From CAZOKZ01 sp964580585 (GTDB lineage Bacteria > Sumerlaeota > Sumerlaeia > SLMS01 > JAHLLQ01): a stretch of DNA of 64,000 nt. Below, piece after piece: positions 9,696 through 16,702 of this stretch. The translations under genes were made by a program, and so were the position numbers. Numbering within the stretch: position 1 is the stretch's first letter; every line of letters starts with the position of its first letter. The stretch spans positions 62,001 to 126,000 of the forward strand of contig CAZOKZ010000001.1 in assembly GCA_964580585.1 (NCBI GenBank), read 5' to 3'. The notes under the pieces were generated by a model. That model did no database searches. It saw only the letters and a list, made by a program, of their open reading frames with translations, and was not told the origin of the DNA.

Positions 9696-10841
9696 TCAGG
9701 TTTTGTCCGTGGGTTTCTGAATCTGCTGCTCGGAAGCCCCGTTACGTTTGCGCTCGAAGAACCGCATGTACTCGATCAGCATCAGCAACCCCACGCCGAT
9801 CAACGCAACATTGATCAGCAACAACGCCGATTGGCCTTGTGCCAACAAGACAGCATTCACGCCGAAATAGATAGTTCCGTAGAGAAAAACCAGCACCACA
9901 CGTCGTTGGTCCAACCCCGCGTCGAGCAATCGGTGATGCAAATGTCGTCGGTCGGCTTTGAATGGATTCGTTCCGCGCACAATTCGCCGCAGGAATGAAA
10001 AAGTCGTTTCAAACAAGGGCAAAGCCAACGCCACCATCGGAACCAGCAATGCCAATAACGCCGGAGCCTTTGTGCTGCTGATCAAGGAAGCGGTCGCCAG
10101 AACATACCCGATGGAAAGCGAACCGCTATCGCCGAGAAAAATCCTGGCCGGATGCCAATTGTGCGTCAGAAACCCGACTAACGCGCCTGCCGTGATAAAA
10201 GGAAGTGCCATTCCCAGCATCATGGCACCGGTGTCTGCAATCACCAGTCCGATCACCCCAAGAGTTACCGCCGCAATCAGCGAAACGCCTCCCGCCAGAC
10301 CATCAAGGCCATCGATCAGGTTTATCGCATTCATGAGCGCGGCATACCAGCCCAACGTCAGCAACAGACTTGGAAGACTAGCCAGCACGTATGCTGCGAA
10401 ATGGGTTCCTGGATCGCCGACAAGTCCCACAAATTCGCCAAATCCCGTCGTTACGCGTTCGATCCGCACACCAGCCAACCACAGGCCCAAAGCGATGGAG
10501 AGCTGGAGAGAAAGCTTCATCAAAGGACGCATACCGACCACGTCATCCCACAGTCCTACTAAAAAAATCCCCAGTAGCCCGATCATAAACGCGACGAGAA
10601 TTTTTTGGTCCAACAACGCGGGCAACGGCGCCAGGGTGGCATAAATCGCCGTGCCAATCAAGATCGTGAGCGTGAATCCCAGCCCTCCCAAATACGCGAT
10701 GGGCTCTCGGTGCACCTTGCGCTCGCCGGGGTAATCCATAATTCCGGTCGCATGGCTGACCCGACACGCCAACCATGTGGCGATTGTGCCGATTACACAG
10801 CACACAGCGAACAGAATGGCACTTATGGTAACCGTTGGCAC
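9696..10841 (-). CDS. WecA/TagO-type undecaprenyl-phosphate sugar-1-phosphate transferase
   Basis: An inner-membrane enzyme of the MraY/WecA family that moves a sugar-1-phosphate (often GlcNAc-1-P) from UDP-sugar to undecaprenyl phosphate, starting lipid-linked glycan synthesis. The 381 residues contain about 10-11 helices and the family motifs GLWDDVVG (about 95-102), NAINLIDGLDGLAGG (about 165-180), FLGDSGSLSIGY (about 235) and the HLHHRLLDAG loop (about 300). The HHR loop favours WecA/TagO over MraY. The start codon is GTG with GGAG 11 nt upstream. It heads the minus-strand run that continues into the FMN reductase and smpB. Confidence 0.9.
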   Translation of the reverse strand: MPTVTISAILFAVCCVIGTIATWLACRVSHATGIMDYPGERKVHREPIAYLGGLGFTLTILIGTAIYATLAPLPALLDQKILVAFMIGLLGIFLVGLWDDVVGMRPLMKLSLQLSIALGLWLAGVRIERVTTGFGEFVGLVGDPGTHFAAYVLASLPSLLLTLGWYAALMNAINLIDGLDGLAGGVSLIAAVTLGVIGLVIADTGAMMLGMALPFITAGALVGFLTHNWHPARIFLGDSGSLSIGYVLATASLISSTKAPALLALLVPMVALALPLFETTFSFLRRIVRGTNPFKADRRHLHHRLLDAGLDQRRVVLVFLYGTIYFGVNAVLLAQGQSALLLINVALIGVGLLMLIEYMRFFERKRNGASEQQIQKPTDKT

Positions 10842-11077
10842 CGGACAACGTTCTCCTCGACGGAATTCGACTTTACGGTTGGGGGAGGCCGTCCTTGGGT
10901 CAAGTGGGGTTGTTCAAGAATGAAACACCCGGAACGCATCTTTGAGCTAAATTTTCGGCGGTACGAACAAAAACAGTGATACCACAGCGATCGAGCATGC
11001 CCAATATTCGTATTCTCGGCACGAAAATTGATGCTTTCTTGCTTCATCGAATGAAATTTTTAATCAAGGAAGAACCA

Positions 11078-12076
11078 ATGATGCTGAAACGTATTCTGGG
11101 AAAACAAGGTCCCGAAGTCTCGGTTCTCGGTCTTGGTTGAATGGGGATGTCTGACTTTTACGGTTCCGCAAACACAACCGAAAGCAAAGCGACACTCACG
11201 GCTGCACTCGAAGCAGGTATGACGCTTCTCGATACCGGTGATTTTTACGGTATGGGGGACAACGAAATGCTCTTGCGCGATGGCTTGAAGGGCCATTCCC
11301 GGGAACAAGTGATCCTTAGTGTTAAATTTGGGGCTTTACGCGATGCTGGTGGGAATTGGATTGGCACCGATGGACGACCTGAGTCGGTAAAGAATTTCCT
11401 CGCCTATTCGCTTCGCCGCTTGGGAACCGACTACATCGACATCTATCGCCCTGCGCGCGTCGATCCCAACGTCCCAATCGAAGAAACTGTTGGCGCCATT
11501 GCCGAAATGGTCACCGCTGGATACGTTCGTCACGTAGGACTGTCCGAGGTCGGAGCGGAAACGATTCGTCGTGCGCATGCTACCCATCCCATTTCCGATC
11601 TTCAGATTGAATATTCGCTTTTTACCCGAACCATCGAGGGGAAAATACTTCCCACATGCCGCGAGCTTGGTATTGGAATTACCGCTTACGGTGTGCTTTC
11701 ACGCGGACTTCTCAGCGGTCATTGGTCAAAGGATCGTGATATTTCCAAAAATGATTTCCGAGGATTTACTCCCCGGTTTGTGGGCGAAAACCTGGAACGT
11801 AATCTCGCCCTGGTCGAATCGCTTCGCGCCATCGGCAATCAAAAAGGGGTGACAGTTGCTCAACTGGCCATTGCGTGGGTGATCTCGCGTGGAGAGGATA
11901 TCATTCCGCTGGTTGGTGCACGTAAACGCGAACGACTCGCCGAAGCACTTGGTGCTCTTTACATTCAACTTTCAGACGAAGAGTTGACGGCTATCGAGGC
12001 GGCTATACCAGCCGATGCCGCTGCAGGAGATCGTTATCCGGCACCAGCCATGGCGAACTTGGATAGCGAACGGTAA
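11078..12076 (+). CDS. aldo/keto reductase with an in-frame UGA at a conserved Cys position
   Basis: The good ribosome site (AAGGAAG) belongs to the ATG at 11078. From there 20 codons read into VSVLGLG, then TGA at 11138-11140, then MGMSDFYG continues in the same frame to 12076. In many aldo/keto reductases this segment is LGLGCMGMS, so the UGA sits where Cys is expected. Downstream the NADPH-dependent TIM barrel is intact: DTGDFYG, SVKFG, a DYIDIYRPARVD segment and GLSEVG. Translation from the ATG at 11141 alone would lack the first beta strand and has no ribosome site. The gene may be a nonsense mutant, a sequencing error or, less likely, a selenoprotein. I saw no convincing SECIS hairpin. 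Confidence 0.75.
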
Positions 12077-12145
12077 ATCCTCGTTGTAAATCCCTTGCGG
12101 GATTCGCCTCTTCGCCATTAGCAATCGCCTATCAAATCAAGGCGT

Positions 12146-13426
12146 GTGAAACGAATGGACCCATTCCTGTACGACGACGATTTTTCCCCGACCGAATCCG
12201 TGGATACAAACGCTCGCGCGCCCATGACCGTCACGCAGGTGACGGCACAAATTCGTAATCACCTGGAAAGCCATTTCGGTCGCCTGTGGATTGAGGGAGA
12301 AATACGTAACTGGTCCGTGGCAGGGTCCGGGCACGTCTATTTTTCACTCCGCGACGAAGGCGCCCTGATTTCCGCTGTGATGTGGCGGTCAACCCATCAA
12401 AAGCTATCCTTCAACTTCAAAGATGGCGACCTTGTCGAAGCGCGCGGTAAAATTAGTCTCTTTGAAAAACGTGGTCAGTATCAGATTCTTGTCGATTCGC
12501 TCAAGCCTGTGGGCGAGGGGCTGCTTTGGCGTAAATTCATCGAGTTGAAAGCAAAACTCGAACGAGAAGGTTTATTCGATCCGGTGCATAAAAAAATTAT
12601 TCCGACTCTTCCCGCAAAAATTGGCGTCATCACATCACCGACGGGTGCGGCAATTCGCGACGTACTTTCGATTCTTCGTCGTCGGGCCCCAGGAGTGGAA
12701 ATTCTCGTCTGGCCTGCACGCGTTCAGGGTGTCGGTGCTGCCCAGGAACTTGCAGAAGGGGTACGAAAGCTGGCCGCTTCCGGTCTCGTGGATGTGATCA
12801 TCATCGGTCGTGGTGGGGGATCGCTCGAGGACCTCTGGGAATTTAACGACGAACGCCTTGCGCGTGAAATCCATGGCGCTCCGATCCCAATTATCTCCGC
12901 CGTCGGACACGAAGTCGATTTCACGATCTGCGATTTCGTGGCCGATTTGCGTGCCGCAACGCCTTCCGCTGCTGCCGAACTGGTCAGTGCCGATCGTGCG
13001 CAATTGCGCCTTCGACTGCTCGAAGGCATTCAACGCATGGATCGCGCACTAGACAATCGGCTTGCCAATTTGCGTTCGCGATTAGGTCGCGCCAGCAATA
13101 GCTATGCACTACGCGAGCCGGAAATTTTACTTCGGAACGCCCAACAACGTGTCGATCTGGCGTTTGAAACCATGGATGAATCGATGAATCAACGATTGAG
13201 CGACTTGCACCACCGCGTGAATCGTTGCCAAGCTGCCTTGCAAGGTCATAATCCCGAATTGATTTTGCGCAAAGGCTATGCAATCGTTCGAGGTGTTAAG
13301 GACGAACGGGTTATCGCGTCGTCGAATAAACTCCGTCCAGGAACACACGTTCATGCATATTTCCAGGATGGCCGTGCACGGCTGGTTGCTACGGACGATG
13401 CCCCCGATCTGTTCGAGGAGACGTGA
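12146..13426 (+). CDS. xseA: exodeoxyribonuclease VII large subunit
   Basis: The large subunit of ExoVII, a cytoplasmic ssDNA-degrading nuclease. In order: N-terminal OB-fold (about residues 25-120, with WIEGEIRNW and GHVYFSLRD), catalytic domain with IGVITSPTGAAIRD (about 155), VIIIGRGGGSLEDLWEFND (about 215) and SAVGHEVDFT, then a long coiled-coil region (about 280-370) and a C-terminal segment with LRKGYAIV. Length fits the family. The start is either GTG at 12146 (AAGG only 3 nt away) or ATG at 12155. No xseB is visible nearby. The next gene follows after 10 nt. Confidence 0.95.
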   Translation: MKRMDPFLYDDDFSPTESVDTNARAPMTVTQVTAQIRNHLESHFGRLWIEGEIRNWSVAGSGHVYFSLRDEGALISAVMWRSTHQKLSFNFKDGDLVEARGKISLFEKRGQYQILVDSLKPVGEGLLWRKFIELKAKLEREGLFDPVHKKIIPTLPAKIGVITSPTGAAIRDVLSILRRRAPGVEILVWPARVQGVGAAQELAEGVRKLAASGLVDVIIIGRGGGSLEDLWEFNDERLAREIHGAPIPIISAVGHEVDFTICDFVADLRAATPSAAAELVSADRAQLRLRLLEGIQRMDRALDNRLANLRSRLGRASNSYALREPEILLRNAQQRVDLAFETMDESMNQRLSDLHHRVNRCQAALQGHNPELILRKGYAIVRGVKDERVIASSNKLRPGTHVHAYFQDGRARLVATDDAPDLFEET

Positions 13427-13436
13427 GGAGAACAAG

Positions 13437-14660
13437 GTGAAGATCACGTGCAACGGATTCGCCATTCTGGCGCTCCTCTTCGTCGCCATTTGCTTTCCGG
13501 CCATTGGGAATGCAGCCGAAACATGTTCATTTTGTCGGAAAACAATAACCGGCTCCTATACGACGTACTCCGTCCCCGGAGAAAATCCACTGCTGGTTTG
13601 TACACAATGCAATCAATCCCTGAATCGTTGTGAATTGTGCGGTGTTCCAACCAAAAACAAGGCGATCAAAACGGGAAACGTCTTGTGCAGTCGATGCATC
13701 TCGCACGCAAAACGTTGTTCAATTTGCAATCAGCTCATTAAAGGTACCTATTCGGTTTATCAACGTGCAGGCGAATCCGATATCGCCATTTGTCAAAACT
13801 GTATTCAAACGAAACCGCGTTGTTCAGCCTGTAATCGACCTTATCTGCAGCGCGATTTAAGAGCCTATGGGAATGACCTTTGGTGTACGGAATGTTTGGA
13901 AAAGACAAAAATTTGCAATCTTTGCAATATTCCGATAAACGATAAAATTTACACTTTGGAATACCATAAGGGACAATGGTGCGGGTTTTGTTTCGAACGA
14001 TCCGAAAAGTGTAGTTTTTGCAGTCGTCCCATGAAAACTGCCGCGGCCCATGTGCTAGATGGACGCCAATTATGCGCCGATTGTTACCATTCTTCTATTT
14101 CGGGGACAGAGGCAGTGAACTCCATTGCGCATCAGATTGCTCCTTTATACGAAGAGATTCTTGGACTTCCGGTAACGTTGCCTCCCATTCGTGTTGTGCT
14201 GATGGAAGAACTCACCGCAGTGCGAAATAGTCTCCCAACTGCCGAAGGCAAATCGCCGACACGACGGCTTGGAAAACCTTCTCCGTCCCCCGTACTAAAA
14301 GAGCTTGGGTTATTTTCAGCCCAAGGCCGAAAAAAACAAATCCTGATACTCGACACACAACCGGAAGATATCATGTGGGAAACCATTGCGCACGAACTGG
14401 CTCATGCATGGCAATTCGAGCATTTTCCACATTGCACCGATCCCGTTTTGGTCGAAGGCTTTGCCCAATGGATGGCGGAAAAAATTTGTTATCGCACCCA
14501 TCATCGTACAGGACTGCAAAACCTCCACAACCGCGACGACGAATACGGCCATGCTTATCGCACTGTGTCGAACATTGAAATTTTAAAAGGCGAACGTGCC
14601 GTCATCGAAGCGCTTTCGACCAACTCCGTCCCCGATTTAACGAAATCAGCGGCCAAATAA
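13437..14660 (+). CDS. secreted multi-zinc-knuckle LIM-like protein with DA1-type metallopeptidase domain
   Basis: A 407-residue protein from GTG 13437, with GAGGAG 6 nt upstream. A signal peptide (about 1-26, cut near GNA-AET) precedes 12 regularly spaced CxxC knuckles (about residues 28-225), enough for six LIM-like zinc units. The C-terminal half ends in a metallopeptidase core: TIAHELAHAWQFEHFP (HExxH) and, 18 residues later, VEGFAQWMAEK, which supplies a third Glu ligand. This pairing of LIM-like modules with that peptidase layout resembles DA1-type proteins, best known in plants. The protein should act outside the cytoplasm. Substrate unknown. It carries three copies of the CTCCGTCCCC word. 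Confidence 0.75.
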   Translation: MKITCNGFAILALLFVAICFPAIGNAAETCSFCRKTITGSYTTYSVPGENPLLVCTQCNQSLNRCELCGVPTKNKAIKTGNVLCSRCISHAKRCSICNQLIKGTYSVYQRAGESDIAICQNCIQTKPRCSACNRPYLQRDLRAYGNDLWCTECLEKTKICNLCNIPINDKIYTLEYHKGQWCGFCFERSEKCSFCSRPMKTAAAHVLDGRQLCADCYHSSISGTEAVNSIAHQIAPLYEEILGLPVTLPPIRVVLMEELTAVRNSLPTAEGKSPTRRLGKPSPSPVLKELGLFSAQGRKKQILILDTQPEDIMWETIAHELAHAWQFEHFPHCTDPVLVEGFAQWMAEKICYRTHHRTGLQNLHNRDDEYGHAYRTVSNIEILKGERAVIEALSTNSVPDLTKSAAK

Positions 14661-15392
14661 ATGACACTTGAAAATAAAGTCGTTTGGATTACAGGTTCCG
14701 CGCGACGCGTCGGCAAAACCATCGCAATCGAAGCCGCACGCGAAGGCGCCGATATCGTCGTGCATTGCAATCGTTCTCGAAATGAAGCCGAAACGACCGC
14801 TTCTGAAATTCGAGCTATCGGCTCCAAAGCCCTTGTCGTTCAAGGCGATCATGCACAGCGGGCCGATGTGGAACGCATAATAAACGAAATCGATTCGCAC
14901 TTTGGACGACTCGACGCATTGGTCAATTCCGCTTCAACATTTCCAACCAAGCCATTTACCGAAATTTCCACCGAGGAATTTTCATCGACCATCGATGCGA
15001 ATTTGCGTGGGCCTTTTTTGTGCGCACAACTTGCGCTCCCTCTTCTTCGCGCAGCAAAACCCGGGCGAATTGTCAACATCACCGACTGTATGTTGCCTCG
15101 TCCCTATCCGAAATACGCTGTCTATTGGTGTGCGAAAGGCGGACTTGATGCTTTGACTCGCGCACTGGCGAGGGAACTGGCCCCGGACGTGCTCGTAAAC
15201 GCAGTCGCACCGGGCCCCGTGCTCGCGCCCGATGATATCACGGAACAAAAACGTGAAAATACCATTGCACGAACGTACCTCAAACGGTGGGGGAAACCCG
15301 AAGACGTGGCGTGTGCAGTAATCTATTTATTGAAGGCGGAATATACGACTGGTATCTCCGTCCCCGTAGATGGGGGACGGAGTCTTGGTTAG
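14661..15392 (+). CDS. SDR family oxidoreductase, pteridine-reductase-like
   Basis: A 243-residue short-chain dehydrogenase/reductase starting on the base after the previous stop. The nucleotide loop is TGSARRVGKTIA, followed by an NSAS motif in place of NNAG and the catalytic YWCAK (Y-x3-K, about residue 155). The C terminus ISVPVDGGRSLG is standard. The ARRVG loop and SASTFP segment are reminiscent of FolM/PTR1 pteridine reductases, but a general carbonyl reductase role is not excluded. The end overlaps the convergent histidine kinase by 4 nt. Confidence 0.82.
   Translation: MTLENKVVWITGSARRVGKTIAIEAAREGADIVVHCNRSRNEAETTASEIRAIGSKALVVQGDHAQRADVERIINEIDSHFGRLDALVNSASTFPTKPFTEISTEEFSSTIDANLRGPFLCAQLALPLLRAAKPGRIVNITDCMLPRPYPKYAVYWCAKGGLDALTRALARELAPDVLVNAVAPGPVLAPDDITEQKRENTIARTYLKRWGKPEDVACAVIYLLKAEYTTGISVPVDGGRSLG
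15356..15382. repeat. 10-bp inverted repeat made of two copies of the GGGGACGGAG word
   Basis: CTCCGTCCCC (15356-15365) and GGGGACGGAG (15373-15382) form a perfect 10-bp stem with a 7-nt loop. It lies inside the last codons of the SDR gene and 7 nt beyond the stop of the minus-strand histidine kinase, so it could end or stabilise the kinase transcript. No T-run follows, so it is not a canonical terminator. Confidence 0.6.
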
Positions 15393-16633
15393 CGTCTTTG
15401 CGGGCAATCGCCCATCATGGGCAGCTCGATGATAAACGTTGTCCCCTGAGATTCCTCAGTTTCAAAAAATATCTCACCATGGTGTTCATCGATAATTTTT
15501 TTCGTCACGGCGAGCCCAATACCCGTTCCCCCTTTGCCTTTGGTCGAATAGAAAAGGTTGAACATTTTTTGCTGAACCTCGGGTGGAATTCCATCGCCAT
15601 CGTCGCTGATGCGAATCCGGATCAAACGCGCACCGCAATCCAGTTCACTTGACACACGCACTTCGCCTTCTCGACCTGCAGGAATCGCATCCAATGCGTT
15701 GCCCGCCAAGTTGAGCAAAGCATCGAACATCGCGCTTTCATCCATCATCACAGGCGGAACGCGATGATCCAGATTAACGACAAAATGAATATTTCGTCGG
15801 AACGCAGTGTCCTCGATTTCATGTGCTAATCGAGCGATCAACGCATTCAAATCGCCTTGTTCCAATGCGCAACGATTCTCGCGTGAGAACACGAGCATGT
15901 TTTCGACCAATGCGCGGATTTTTTCCGTGCTGCGCGCCAGCAATTCCCACCCTTGGCGAATTTTCCCCACATCGTTGCGCTTAATTCCCGCCTCGACGAA
16001 ATACGAACCGCCCATCATATTTTGCAAAACGTTCTTGATGTAATGTGCCACTTCACTCAGTGAAATTGCGATCGCCGCCAACCGTTCGGCTTCGACTTTC
16101 TCGTTATAAAGGCGGGCTTTTTCGAGCACGATGGCAATTTGTTTGGCGAGAATTTCGCCAAACACAATTTCTTCGTCTCTCCATTCATGTGGGTTGCGGC
16201 GTCGCATCGAAAGAACGCCGACAACTTCGTCTTGGATACGTAACGGCGTACACAAATAGGCCAGATATTCGCGCGCTTCCGAACTTGCAGGTTCCGGAAA
16301 ATCGCGTTCGTCGTTCGACGTGTCGTTTACCGCCAACGTTTGATTTTGCAGTGCGGCCCAGCCAGCCAGGCCTTCACCCAACCGAAATCCCTGGCGCCCA
16401 AGTTCCTCGGCGCGACTCCGTCCCTGCGAAGCTTTTAATACAAGAAAGTCTCCGTCCCCGCCTTCCTTTAAATAAACAGAGAAAGTGTCTGTTTCCATCA
16501 CGCGAGCGCCAATTTCACAAATACGCAACACTATCGCATCGATGGTCATTACCGAGCCAACGGCATAACTGATCTCAAGCAGTGCTTCGGCAATCCGGCG
16601 ATCATGACCAAGCGCGGAAACGGGTGAAGACAT
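15389..16633 (-). CDS. GAF-domain sensor histidine kinase
   Basis: A 414-residue soluble histidine kinase. An N-terminal GAF domain (about residues 20-170; GLAGWAALQNQTLAV, YLCTPLRI, VLSMRRRNPH) is followed by a HisKA-like helix with the phospho-acceptor in SEVAHYIKNVLQN (about 200). The ATPase domain has the N box LLNLAGNALDAI, G1 ISDDGDGIP, and STKGKGGTGIGLAV. No transmembrane segment or receiver domain is visible, and no response regulator is adjacent, so it is an orphan sensor of a cytoplasmic cue. AAGGAG lies 9 nt before the ATG. It sits directly downstream of ilvD on the same strand. Confidence 0.9.
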   Translation of the reverse strand: MSSPVSALGHDRRIAEALLEISYAVGSVMTIDAIVLRICEIGARVMETDTFSVYLKEGGDGDFLVLKASQGRSRAEELGRQGFRLGEGLAGWAALQNQTLAVNDTSNDERDFPEPASSEAREYLAYLCTPLRIQDEVVGVLSMRRRNPHEWRDEEIVFGEILAKQIAIVLEKARLYNEKVEAERLAAIAISLSEVAHYIKNVLQNMMGGSYFVEAGIKRNDVGKIRQGWELLARSTEKIRALVENMLVFSRENRCALEQGDLNALIARLAHEIEDTAFRRNIHFVVNLDHRVPPVMMDESAMFDALLNLAGNALDAIPAGREGEVRVSSELDCGARLIRIRISDDGDGIPPEVQQKMFNLFYSTKGKGGTGIGLAVTKKIIDEHHGEIFFETEESQGTTFIIELPMMGDCPQRR

Positions 16634-16659
16634 CAGTTGGTACTCCTTGTGTGTCGGTA

Positions 16660-16691
16660 GAAAACCGGCCCGGAACGATGCCCGGGCCGGT
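16660..16691 (-). terminator. intrinsic terminator downstream of ilvD
   Basis: On the minus strand ACCGGCCCGG, an 8-nt loop, then CCGGGCCGGT followed by TTTC form a 10-bp GC-rich stem with a short T-run, 12 nt past the ilvD stop. It should separate ilvD from the histidine kinase. Confidence 0.7.
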
Positions 16692-16702
16692 GAAAGTACT
16701 GG

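Noticed and set aside
11138..11180. Bacterial SECIS element after the in-frame UGA
   Set aside because: Only a 5-bp stem with a 10-nt loop placed 21-40 nt downstream is visible; the usual hairpin with an apical G at the right distance is absent.
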